Below, piece after piece: positions 41,025 to 48,778 of a stretch of 64,000 nucleotides of DNA. The translations under genes were made by a program, and so were the position numbers. Numbering within the stretch: the first letter of the stretch is position 1; each line of letters begins with the position of its first letter. This DNA comes from Gp6-AA40 sp963772955. GTDB lineage: Bacteria > Acidobacteriota > Vicinamibacteria > Vicinamibacterales > UBA2999. Where the stretch lies: NCBI GenBank assembly GCA_963772955.1, contig CAVYZF010000009.1:620001-684000 (forward strand), written 5' to 3'. The notes below the pieces were generated by a model. The model was not told the DNA's origin. It worked only from the letters and a program-made list of their open reading frames with translations, and made no database searches.

Positions 41025-41801
41025 ATGCGTTCGCTACTGACATTGATGTTGCTCGTTCTGCTGGCGTCATCGTTGGCCGCGCAGAAAACACCGTTCTCCA
41101 AGGACGACATGGTTCGCGCGGCCTATCTCGCATCGAATCCCGCGCAGGCGACGAAGGATCCCGCGACGGGCGAGGTGCGTGGTGTTGTTCCGGATTTGGT
41201 ACGGGAGCTCGAACGGACGCGAGGCGTGAAGGTCACGCTCATCGGTCGGCCGAATCCGCAAGGCGTGATCGATGCGGTTCGAAATGGCGAGGCGGAGATC
41301 GGCTTCGTCGCGTACAACCCCGAACGCGCCGGACCGGTCGAGTTCACGAAGCCGTACCTGCTCGTGAACCAGACGTTCATGGTGAGGAACGATTCCCCGA
41401 TCAAATCGATCGCCGACATCGATCGCCAGGGGCGGAAGCTCGGCGCGACGCGAGCGGACTCGATCGCGTTGTATCTTCGCCGCACATTGAAGGTGGGGAC
41501 GTTGATCGAGCTCGACGACACGAGCCGTGACACGATCGATCGCCTGTTGCGCGATGGAGCGATCGACGCGTACGGCTCCAACCGGCAGCGACTGACTGAC
41601 TGGACGAAAGACGCGAAAGGCGTGCGTCTGCTCTCCGACGACCTCTACGGTGTCGAGCAGGCGATCATCGTGCCCGGTGGCCGTCGTGATGCGCTCGATG
41701 CCGCCAATCAGTTCATCGACGAAGTCCGCCGCTCAGGTTTCCTGAAAACATCGATTGAACGGAGCGGAGTAGTCGGGATTACGGTCGCGCCTGAACGTTA
41801 G
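41025..41801 (+). CDS. Periplasmic family-3 solute-binding protein (MxaJ/XoxJ-like candidate)
   Basis: 258 residues from ATG 41025, where a signal peptide begins (MRSLLTLMLLVLLASSLAAQ) after GCGAGG; ATG 40998 is in frame. The body is an SBP_bac_3 fold: GVVPDLVRELERTRGVKVTL, AVRNGEAEIGFVAYNPERAG, VEFTKPYLLV, SIADIDRQGRKLGA. No permease or ATPase gene is near. In methylotrophs a solitary SBP-like protein (MxaJ/XoxJ) is encoded next to the PQQ dehydrogenase and its cytochrome to activate the enzyme. That context fits here, but the assignment is inference. Confidence 0.75.
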   Translation: MRSLLTLMLLVLLASSLAAQKTPFSKDDMVRAAYLASNPAQATKDPATGEVRGVVPDLVRELERTRGVKVTLIGRPNPQGVIDAVRNGEAEIGFVAYNPERAGPVEFTKPYLLVNQTFMVRNDSPIKSIADIDRQGRKLGATRADSIALYLRRTLKVGTLIELDDTSRDTIDRLLRDGAIDAYGSNRQRLTDWTKDAKGVRLLSDDLYGVEQAIIVPGGRRDALDAANQFIDEVRRSGFLKTSIERSGVVGITVAPER

Positions 41802-41855
41802 AACCTCGAATCGCGAGTCCGAACCCCGAACCCCGAATCCCGAACCCCGAATCCC
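41801..41855. repeat. Heptamer array GAAYCCC (8 units)
   Basis: Eight near-perfect units starting at the last base of the upstream stop codon: GAACCTC, GAATCGC, a 6-nt GAGTCC, GAACCCC twice, GAATCCC, GAACCCC, GAATCCC. The same heptamer appears in frame in the SDR gene at 24033. Confidence 0.85.
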
Positions 41856-41908
41856 GAGTTGACCGTTTCCGCCCCCGGTGCCACACTGCAGCCGGATTTA
41901 CATTGCAT

Positions 41909-42002
41909 CTCGCTTGTGTGGGACGTCCTTGGCCATATATGGGCTGATCATCAGGCCGGTCTCGCGAAGCCGGCGTAGGCCCAACGAATCGACACAAGCG
42001 AG
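41909..42002. other. Structured inverted-repeat element upstream of the first tannase gene
   Basis: A perfect 11-bp inverted repeat, CTCGCTTGTGT (41909-41919) and ACACAAGCGAG (41992-42002), encloses 72 bp with an inner hairpin (GCCGGT/GCCGGC). It ends 28 bases before the tannase ATG. It could be a leader structure or a very small mobile element. The rest of the 41856-42030 gap shows nothing else recognisable. Confidence 0.5.
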
Positions 42003-42030
42003 TCTGTTGAGTAATGGAGTTATAAGACGT

Positions 42031-43554
42031 ATGCAGCGAACGGCTTACTTTCTATCGGCTCTCGCCATCATCTGTCTCTGGCCGGCCGTCCACGCTTCCG
42101 CGGCATCATGCGAAAACGTGACGACGCTGAATCTCGCAAATACGAAGGTCACCATGGCGACCGAAGTTGCGCCTGGAGCTTTCGCGCCTCCGGGAGCGGG
42201 CGCACGCGGCGGAAATCCCGGTGCGGCGTTCGCGGGTTTGCCCGCGTTTTGTCGTGTCGCCGCGACGCTGACGCCCTCGAGTGACTCGGACATCAAGATC
42301 GAAGTGTGGCTGCCCATGTCCGGCTGGAACGGGAAGTTCCAGGCAGTCGGCAACGGCGCGTGGCAGGGCTCGATTGGCTACGCCGCGATGGCCGAAGCGC
42401 TCCGGCGCGGGTACGCGACGAGCTCGACCGACACGGGTCACGTCGGCGGAAGCGCGAGCTTCGGCATGGGCCATCCTGAGAAGGTGACCGACTTCGCCTA
42501 TCGCTCCGAGCACGAGATGACGGTGACGGCGAAGGCGATCGTCAACACGTTCTACGGCAGCGCGCCGAAGTTCTCCTATTGGAACGGCTGCTCGGCGGGC
42601 GGCCGCCAGGCGATGAAGCAGGCGCAGATGTTCCCGGCTGACTTCGACGGGATCATCGCCGGCTCACCAGGTCTCGATTGGTCCGGGCGTACGGCGCAGG
42701 CGGTCCGCATCGCGCAGGCGCTGCAGAAGGAGGAGGCACGGTTCACCCCCGCGAAGGCGCAGGTGCTGCACACGGCGGTCGTCAACGCGTGCGACGGACT
42801 CGATGGCCTCAAGGACGGGTTGATCGAGAACCCTGCTGCGTGCAAGTTCGATCCTGGCGTGCTGGTCTGCAAGGGCGGCGAGGAGCCGGCCTGCCTCACC
42901 CAGGCGCAGGTTGACACGGCTCGAATGATCTACTCGCCGATCGTCGACGCCAAGACGAAGCGTGAGATTCCCGGCCTCGCGCCCGGAAGCGAGCTCGGAT
43001 GGACCGACATGGGATGGTCCGCGTCCGCTCGCGCGACCGGGCTCGATCATTTCAGGTTCCTGGTGTACGCCGACCCGACGTGGGACGTGCAGAAGTTCAA
43101 CGTCGCAACCGACGTCGCCCGTCTGACGGAGAACAGTGTCATCGCGGCGATCGACGCGCGCGATACCAACCTCAAGCCGTTCTTCGATCGCGGTGGCAAG
43201 CTGATTCAGTACCACGGGTGGGCCGACCCGCAGATCACACCGCTCGCGAGCACCTCGTACTACGACAAGGTCGCCGCGGCGCACGGTGGCCGATCGAAGG
43301 TGCACTCGTCGTATCGCCTGTTCATGGCGCCCGGCATGGCGCACTGCGGCGGCGGCGAGGGGCCGAACGACTTCGACGAGTTGACGGCGCTCGAGCAGTG
43401 GGTCGAGCAGGGAAAAGCGCCGGACATGATTCCCGCCTCGCACGTGAAGGACGGGAAAGTCGATCGCACGCGCCCGCTGTGTGCGTATCCGCAGGTCGCG
43501 AGCTACAAGGGTAACGGCAGCATCGACGACGCGGCAAACTTCGTCTGCAAATGA
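42031..43554 (+). CDS. Secreted tannase/feruloyl esterase family protein 1
   Basis: 507 residues from ATG 42031, where a signal peptide starts (MQRTAYFLSALAIICLWPAV). The alpha/beta-hydrolase body shows LPAFCRVAATLTPSSDSDIK, WNGKFQAVGNGAW, the nucleophile elbow NGCSAGGRQA, the catalytic Asp region GGKLIQYHGWADPQITP and His in APGMAHCGGGEGP. Paired cysteines near the nucleophile and His match the disulfide of feruloyl esterase B. It would hydrolyse plant phenolic esters such as gallate or ferulate esters outside the cytoplasm. A paralogue follows directly. Confidence 0.92.
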   Translation: MQRTAYFLSALAIICLWPAVHASAASCENVTTLNLANTKVTMATEVAPGAFAPPGAGARGGNPGAAFAGLPAFCRVAATLTPSSDSDIKIEVWLPMSGWNGKFQAVGNGAWQGSIGYAAMAEALRRGYATSSTDTGHVGGSASFGMGHPEKVTDFAYRSEHEMTVTAKAIVNTFYGSAPKFSYWNGCSAGGRQAMKQAQMFPADFDGIIAGSPGLDWSGRTAQAVRIAQALQKEEARFTPAKAQVLHTAVVNACDGLDGLKDGLIENPAACKFDPGVLVCKGGEEPACLTQAQVDTARMIYSPIVDAKTKREIPGLAPGSELGWTDMGWSASARATGLDHFRFLVYADPTWDVQKFNVATDVARLTENSVIAAIDARDTNLKPFFDRGGKLIQYHGWADPQITPLASTSYYDKVAAAHGGRSKVHSSYRLFMAPGMAHCGGGEGPNDFDELTALEQWVEQGKAPDMIPASHVKDGKVDRTRPLCAYPQVASYKGNGSIDDAANFVCK

Positions 43555-43566
43555 TCTGAGTTGCAG

Positions 43567-43672
43567 CACGAAGGCCACGAAGATCACGAAGGACGCGAAG
43601 ACAATGCAGAATACGCTGGCCCGTCTCAACGTCCTACTCTTCGTGTGCTTCGCGTTCTTCGTGGTCTCCGTG
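43567..43672. repeat. Inverted 9-nt-period array CACGAAG/CTTCGTG
   Basis: The left arm has four units at a 9-nt period (43567-43600: CACGAAG, CACGAAG, CACGAAG, CGCGAAG, separated by two bases) and the right arm four complementary units at the same period (43639-43672). The right arm lies in the coding region of the next gene in frame. Period 9 equals three codons, so each unit yields one hydrophobic triplet. Confidence 0.88.
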
Positions 43673-45151
43673 CGCGGCGCAGCCGCAGCGACGTGTGAAT
43701 CGATCGCAGCCCTGAGCCTGCCGAGTGCAAAGGTCACGACGGCGCAGCAGGTCGCGCCGGGCGCATTCACTCCTCCTGGTCCGGCAGGCCCTGCGGCGCC
43801 TGTCTACGCCAAGCTGCCGGCGTTCTGTCGCGTGACAGCGACGCTGACGCCGACAACTGATTCCGACATCAAGATCGAGGTGTGGCTGCCGGCAGCGGGA
43901 TGGAACGGAAAGTTCCAGGCGGTGGGCAACGGTGGATGGAACGGCAACATCCCGTATGCGGCGCTTGCGAACGCTGTCGTGGCGGGTTACGCCACAGCGG
44001 GCACCGACACCGGCCATGTCGGTAATACGGCCTCGTTCGCACTCGGGCATCCGGAGAAGTTGACCGACTTCGGCTACCGAGCCGTGCACGAGATGACCGT
44101 GAAGGCGAAGTCGATCGTTGACTCGTTCTACGGGTCGATGCCGACGCTTTCGATCTTCAACGGATGCTCGCAGGGTGGACGGCAGGGTGTGACCGAGGCC
44201 GTCCGGTATCCTGCCGACTTCGACGGGATCGTCGTCGGCGCGCCTGCCGTCAACTTCGTGCATCTCCACGCCGGCCGCGTCGCGCTCAATCGATCCATGA
44301 ACGTCACACCGGCGAGCGTGATCCCCGCGACGAAGTATCCACTCATCCATCAGGCCGTGCTCGCGGCCTGCGACGCGAATGACGGCGTAACGGACGGTGT
44401 TCTCGAAAACCCGGGCGCGTGCACGTTCGACCCGAAGGTGCTGCAGTGTTCGGCGCATGACAACGCGACATGCCTCTCGGCCGCGCAGGTTGAATCCGCG
44501 AAGAGCATGTACGCCGGCGCCAGTCATCCAGCGACCAAACAACTCGTGGTCCCGGGTCTTGCGCCCGGCGCCGAACTCGGGTGGAACGTCCTCGGCAGCA
44601 CGCAGCCGCTCAGCCTCGCGATCGACACCTACAAGTACGTGTTCATGAAAGACAGCACGTGGGATACGTCGCGGTTCAACGCGGGAACAGATCTCGATGT
44701 CGCGCTGGCCTCGGATCCTGACGATGGGCTCGGTTCGACGAGTGCGGACCTGCGACCCTTCTTCGCGCGTGGCGGAAAGCTCTTGATGTATCACGGCTGG
44801 TCCGACCCGCAGGTCACGCCGTACAACACCATCAACTTCTTCCACAAGGTGCTCGCGACGCAGGGTGGCGCCGGCGTCGGCACGTCGATGCAGTTGTACA
44901 TGGTGCCCGGGATGAATCACTGCCAGGGAGGCCCGGGGACAGACGTGTTCGATAAGGTGGGAGCGCTCGAGGAGTGGATCAGGACGGGCTCGGCGCCAGC
45001 CCGCATCGAGGCCTCGCACGTGACGAACGGTGTGGTCGATCGTACTCGCCCGCTTTGCCCGCTCGGTCAGGTCGCACGATGGAGCGGCACCGGTAGCACC
45101 GATGACACCGCAAACTTCGCGTGCGTCGTGTCGACGGTTGGGGGGAGATAG
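43604..45151 (+). CDS. Secreted tannase/feruloyl esterase family protein 2
   Basis: 515 residues from ATG 43604. The signal-peptide core (LLFVCFAFFVVSV) is encoded by the right arm of a repeat array. The body parallels the upstream paralogue: LPAFCRVTATLTPTTDSDIK, WNGKFQAVGNGGW, nucleophile NGCSQGGRQG, MYHGWSDPQVTP and catalytic His in VPGMNHCQGGPG. It probably arose by duplication, with changes around the active site (SQGG versus SAGG; NHCQGG versus AHCGGG) that may shift substrate range. Expected substrates are plant phenolic esters. Confidence 0.92.
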   Translation: MQNTLARLNVLLFVCFAFFVVSVRGAAAATCESIAALSLPSAKVTTAQQVAPGAFTPPGPAGPAAPVYAKLPAFCRVTATLTPTTDSDIKIEVWLPAAGWNGKFQAVGNGGWNGNIPYAALANAVVAGYATAGTDTGHVGNTASFALGHPEKLTDFGYRAVHEMTVKAKSIVDSFYGSMPTLSIFNGCSQGGRQGVTEAVRYPADFDGIVVGAPAVNFVHLHAGRVALNRSMNVTPASVIPATKYPLIHQAVLAACDANDGVTDGVLENPGACTFDPKVLQCSAHDNATCLSAAQVESAKSMYAGASHPATKQLVVPGLAPGAELGWNVLGSTQPLSLAIDTYKYVFMKDSTWDTSRFNAGTDLDVALASDPDDGLGSTSADLRPFFARGGKLLMYHGWSDPQVTPYNTINFFHKVLATQGGAGVGTSMQLYMVPGMNHCQGGPGTDVFDKVGALEEWIRTGSAPARIEASHVTNGVVDRTRPLCPLGQVARWSGTGSTDDTANFACVVSTVGGR

Positions 45152-45237
45152 GTTGTGAGGTTGCTAGGTAGTTGGGTTGCTGGGTAGACCCAGCCACCTA
45201 GCTGTCGACCCAGCGACCCAGCGACCCAGCCACCCAG
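45150..45237. repeat. Inverted octamer array (RGGTNGNT / CGACCCAG)
   Basis: The left arm has five octamers (45150-45189) such as AGGTTGCT and GGGTTGCT. The right arm (45190-45237) has six, with three exact CGACCCAG copies. The arms are imperfect reverse complements. It starts at the tannase stop and ends two bases before the murI ATG. Confidence 0.8.
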
Positions 45238-45239
45238 TC

Positions 45240-46064
45240 ATGAATCACACCGAGCCCATCGGAGTATTTGACTCGGGCGTGGGTGGTCTCTCCGTTCTCC
45301 GCGAGATTCGACGCGAACTGCCCGCGGAGGATCTGATCTATGTCGCGGACTCCGGATACGCGCCATACGGCGATCGTCCCGAGGACTACGTTCGCGGGCG
45401 CGCGATTGCGATCATGGAGTTCCTTCGCGCTCGGAATGTGAAAGCCGTCGTCGTCGCCTGCAACACCGCGACGGGCATCGCGGTCGATGCGTTGCGCGCT
45501 CGCTACACTGAGCCGATCGTTGCGATCGAGCCGGCCGTCAAACCGGCTGCTGCCCAGACGCGTTCGCGCGTCGTGGGCGTGCTGGCGACGACTCAGACAC
45601 TGGCCGGGCAGAAGTTCGCGAAGCTCGTAAGCACGCATGCCGGCGACGTGGAGGTGTTGACGCAGGCGTGCCCTGGCCTTGTCGAACAGGTCGAGCGCGG
45701 AGAAATGACTGGCGCATCAACGCGCTCGCTCGTGGAACAGTACCTCCGTCCGATGCTCGACAAGGGCGCTGACACGATCGTGCTGGGATGCACGCACTAC
45801 CCCTTCATCAGCGATGTCATCCGTGACGTCGCTGGACCGGCAGTCAAGATCATCGACTCGGCCGGTCCAGTCGCGCGCGAGGTCCGCCGTCGTCTGCAGA
45901 TGAACGGTCTGCTCGCACCGGAGTCTCACGTTGGCACCGAAACGTTCTGGACGACGGGATCGCCAGAGCAGGTCGCATCGGTGATCGAGCAGCTGTGGTC
46001 GGGTAAGGTTGACGTGCGGCCCATGCCGGTTGCGAGCGAAGAACGGAGCGCGCGCACACGATGA
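45240..46064 (+). CDS. murI: Glutamate racemase
   Basis: 274 residues from ATG 45240. It interconverts L- and D-glutamate for peptidoglycan in the cytoplasm. Diagnostic motifs: VFDSGVGGLSV (residues 9-19), YGDRPEDY, the first catalytic Cys74 in ACNTATG and the second Cys184 in VLGCTHYPF. Length is typical. Its stop overlaps the next ATG by four bases (ATGA), so murI and the EamA-like gene are translationally coupled. Confidence 0.96.
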   Translation: MNHTEPIGVFDSGVGGLSVLREIRRELPAEDLIYVADSGYAPYGDRPEDYVRGRAIAIMEFLRARNVKAVVVACNTATGIAVDALRARYTEPIVAIEPAVKPAAAQTRSRVVGVLATTQTLAGQKFAKLVSTHAGDVEVLTQACPGLVEQVERGEMTGASTRSLVEQYLRPMLDKGADTIVLGCTHYPFISDVIRDVAGPAVKIIDSAGPVAREVRRRLQMNGLLAPESHVGTETFWTTGSPEQVASVIEQLWSGKVDVRPMPVASEERSARTR

Positions 46065-46504
46065 ACGAGATGCCCATTCAGGCGAACTGGCTGCCCTGGG
46101 CGTTGCTGTCGGCGGTCTTTGCCGCGCTCACCGCCATCTTCGCCAAGGTCGGACTCGAAGGCGTCGACTCGGACTTCGCGACCCTCATCCGGACGTTCGT
46201 GATCGTCTTCGTCCTCGGCGCGTTCGTGCTGGCGACCGGCAAGTGGCAGGGGTTGTCGGTGATCGCCGGGAAGTCGGGGCTGTTTCTCGTGCTTTCCGCG
46301 CTCGCCACTGGCGCGTCATGGGTCTGTTACTACCGTGCGCTGAAGATCGGGAATGCAGTGAACGTCGCGCCGGTAGACAAGCTGAGTGTCGTTCTGGTGG
46401 CGCTCTTTGCAGTCGCGTTTCTGGGCGAACGGCCTGTGGCCAAAGATTGGCTCGGCATCACGCTCGTCGCAGTAGGCGTGGTCTTACTGGCTCTGAAGCG
46501 ATAG
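46061..46504 (+). CDS. Small EamA/DMT-type membrane protein
   Basis: 147 residues, about five transmembrane helices (LLSAVFAALTAIFAKV, TFVIVFVLGAFVLAT, GLFLVLSALATGASWVCYY, LSVVLVALFAVAFLGE, LGITLVAVGVVLLAL). It is a single EamA repeat with the conserved AIFAKVGL start, YYRALKIGNA and FLGERP. It is half the size of full DMT transporters, so it probably dimerises. The substrate is unknown. Confidence 0.85.
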   Translation: MNEMPIQANWLPWALLSAVFAALTAIFAKVGLEGVDSDFATLIRTFVIVFVLGAFVLATGKWQGLSVIAGKSGLFLVLSALATGASWVCYYRALKIGNAVNVAPVDKLSVVLVALFAVAFLGERPVAKDWLGITLVAVGVVLLALKR

Positions 46505-46528
46505 TCTTTGCGGGTCAGGAGGTACGGC

Positions 46529-47020
46529 ATGGCACGGACGGCGGCGGCATGGATCGCGCTCGGGTTCCTTGGCATGGCTGGTGTTCGAACACACGCGCAG
46601 GGCGTTGTGATGCAGCGCAACCTGTCCCTCGCGCTTGCGCGAACGATTGCGGAAGCGGCGCTCGCGGAGTGTCAGGGTAAAGGCTTCCACACCTCTGTGG
46701 CGGTCGTCGATCGCTCGGGCCAGCCACTCGTGCTCCTGCGCGACGAACAGGCGGGACTCCACACTCTCGAGATGTCGCGCCGGAAGGCATACACGGCGCG
46801 GATGTTTCGTACGACGACGCTCGAGTTCCAGAAGCGAACCGAGGATCCGGCGTACACCTCGCAGCGGGAAGTGACCGACATGCTGGCACTCGGTGGCGGC
46901 GTGCCGATCCTCGTCGGCACCGAAGTGATTGGCGGAGTGGGCAGCTCGGGATCAAGCCAGACCCAGGACGATGCCTGTGCGAAGGCGGGCATCGCGAAGG
47001 TGGCGGATCAATTGAAGTAA
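46529..47020 (+). CDS. Exported GlcG/HbpS-family heme-binding-like protein
   Basis: 163 residues from ATG 46529, preceded by AGGAGG at six bases; the in-frame TTG 46508 is rejected. A signal peptide (MARTAAAWIALGFLGMAGVR) precedes the GlcG/HbpS (DUF336) fold: FHTSVAVVDRSGQPLVLLRD, SRRKAYTARMF, GGVPILVGTEVIGGVGSSGS and QDDACAKAGI. Relatives bind heme or cobalamin-like ligands or act with glycolate/diol pathways; the ligand here is unknown. Confidence 0.88.
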   Translation: MARTAAAWIALGFLGMAGVRTHAQGVVMQRNLSLALARTIAEAALAECQGKGFHTSVAVVDRSGQPLVLLRDEQAGLHTLEMSRRKAYTARMFRTTTLEFQKRTEDPAYTSQREVTDMLALGGGVPILVGTEVIGGVGSSGSSQTQDDACAKAGIAKVADQLK

Positions 47021-47040
47021 GAGCGTTCAGTCCGAAACAA

Positions 47041-47073
47041 GAGTTCGGTCTGATGCAAGAGTTCGGTCTGATG
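47041..47073. repeat. 18-nt direct repeat GAGTTCGGTCTGATG (2 copies)
   Basis: GAGTTCGGTCTGATG occurs at 47041-47055 and 47059-47073, and a partly complementary CAGTCCGAA lies just upstream (about 47028-47036). The array fills the gap before the DinB start at 47090. Confidence 0.75.
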
Positions 47074-47089
47074 TAAGGGTGTTTTCGTC

Positions 47090-47569
47090 ATGACCACGTC
47101 GGATCCACTTCGCGACCAGCTCGTTCGATTCCTTGATTGGAAAGAGGCGCACGTCGATTTCGACGGCGCGATCGGCGGCATCCCGCCGGACAAGCGCGGC
47201 GCTACGCCTCCTGGATTCCCTCACTCGCCGTGGCAACTCCTCGATCACCTGCGAATCGCGCAGGAGGACATCCACGACTTCTGCGTGAACCCGAATTACA
47301 CGGAGATGAAGTGGCCGGATGACTACTGGCCGGCGAGTGCGCCGCCGAACGCGAAGGCATGGGATGACAGCGTCGCGGCGTACAAGCGGGAGCTGGAGAA
47401 GATGAAGGAGCTGGTGCGGACGCAGCCGGATCTGTTCGCCCGTATCCCGCATGGAAGCAGTCCGCATCAGACGTACATTCGCGCGGTATTGCTCCTGGTC
47501 GATCACGCCGCGTATCACATCGGTCAGATCGTGCTCGTGCGGCGACTCCTTGGGATCTGGCCGTCCTAA
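47090..47569 (+). CDS. DinB-family protein (putative metal-dependent, four-helix)
   Basis: 159 residues. The DinB-like four-helix bundle with candidate metal ligands in SPWQLLDHLRIAQEDI (His) and LLVDHAAYHIGQIV (two His), the standard triad of this family. Members include thiol-transferases (bacillithiol/mycothiol type); the cofactor cannot be deduced here. The 3' end overlaps the convergent efflux adaptor gene by four bases. Confidence 0.88.
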   Translation: MTTSDPLRDQLVRFLDWKEAHVDFDGAIGGIPPDKRGATPPGFPHSPWQLLDHLRIAQEDIHDFCVNPNYTEMKWPDDYWPASAPPNAKAWDDSVAAYKRELEKMKELVRTQPDLFARIPHGSSPHQTYIRAVLLLVDHAAYHIGQIVLVRRLLGIWPS

Positions 47570-48750
47570 CCCTCGCGCACGGTGACGCGCGTGCCGTCGG
47601 TCAATGTATCGGGCGGATGCAGGACAATCGTGGCGCCGGCCTCGAGGCCGCTCATGATCTGCCCGTCGTTCTCGTTTCGGTGACCGAGCTGCACGGTCTG
47701 ACGGCGCACGCGTCCTTCCTGGACGACGAACACCGCCCAGCCTTCGCCCTGACGGAACAATCCTCCGACCGGGACCTTGAGCACGTTGTCGTCCTTCCAC
47801 AAGACGATGCGCACTTCAACCCGATAGCCGTCGCCGAGGCGCGCCGCTTCGCCAGGATTGGTGAAGTCGATGACGACGTTGACGCGTTGCTCCTCGACGC
47901 CGAGCGCCGAGACCTTCATGAAGCCAGAGGGCTCGATTCGTCGAACGCGTCCGTGCAGTGTGTGCCCGCCACCCCACTGCTCGATGAGGACCTCGGCTCC
48001 CGGCGAGACGCGAACGGCATCTGTCGACAGCAGGTCAGCGACGATTTCCATCCGGCCCGGCTCACCGATCTCGAGCAGCGGCTCACCCACCGGAACGACA
48101 CCCTCGCTCTCGCGCAGTCGCTTCAGGATCGTGCCGTCGATCGGGGCGACGACGTCCACCGATCGCCCTGATGCACTCGGCGCAGCCAGCCGGGCACGCG
48201 CCAGTTGAAGCTCGCCCTCGGCACGTCGCTCGGCAAACTCGGCCGCGCGCAGCGCATCCTCAGCAGAGGCAACGGCCGTCTCGGCGGATTCGAGATCGTC
48301 GCTCGAGATCGCGCCAGCCTTCATCAATTCCTGCTGGCGGCGCAGCGTCGAGCGTGCGCGGTCGAGAGCGGTCACCGCACGCTGCCGCTCGGCGCGTGCC
48401 TGTCCGACTGCTGCTGTGCCCGCGTCAATGGAGGCCGAGAGCTCGCCTCGCGTTCGCGGATCGAGCAGAGGCGATTCCGCTGGCGTGATGCGGGCAAGGA
48501 CCGTCTTGCCGCGCACGACCCTGTCGCCGGGTTCGATCTCGATGCGCTGCACGCGACCGGAGACCGGGGCGGTGACGAGAAACTTGTCACGCACGCGCGT
48601 CTCGCCGTCTTCGTCCACGGTGACCTGCATCGGTCCACGTTCCGCACGGACGACGGACACTTCCATCGACTGCGGCCACATGGCCAGGGCGACGATCGCC
48701 GCAACGACCAGCACAGAAGCAATCAGCTTTTTGTTCTTCAGAAAGCGCAT
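47566..48750 (-). CDS. Periplasmic adaptor (HlyD/MacA-type) of an ABC efflux system
   Basis: 394 residues. One N-terminal membrane anchor (KLIASVLVVAAIVALAMW), then a lipoyl-like half (VTAPVSGRVQRIEIEPGDRV), a coiled-coil hairpin (about 100-200: VGQARAERQRAVTALDRARS...AEFAERRAEGELQLARARL), the second lipoyl half (DVVAPIDGTILKRLRESEG) and beta-barrel domains. As third gene of a leftward operon with an ATPase and an FtsX-type permease, it would bridge the permease to an outer-membrane channel, like MacA. The substrate is unknown. Confidence 0.9.
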   Translation of the reverse strand: MRFLKNKKLIASVLVVAAIVALAMWPQSMEVSVVRAERGPMQVTVDEDGETRVRDKFLVTAPVSGRVQRIEIEPGDRVVRGKTVLARITPAESPLLDPRTRGELSASIDAGTAAVGQARAERQRAVTALDRARSTLRRQQELMKAGAISSDDLESAETAVASAEDALRAAEFAERRAEGELQLARARLAAPSASGRSVDVVAPIDGTILKRLRESEGVVPVGEPLLEIGEPGRMEIVADLLSTDAVRVSPGAEVLIEQWGGGHTLHGRVRRIEPSGFMKVSALGVEEQRVNVVIDFTNPGEAARLGDGYRVEVRIVLWKDDNVLKVPVGGLFRQGEGWAVFVVQEGRVRRQTVQLGHRNENDGQIMSGLEAGATIVLHPPDTLTDGTRVTVREG

Positions 48751-48778
48751 GCCGAGTCCTGTCCCATTTCCTCGAAAA

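Noticed and set aside
42664..45019. Long minus-strand frames opposite both tannase genes
   Set aside because: They mirror real coding genes with strong catalytic motifs and look like antisense shadow translation.
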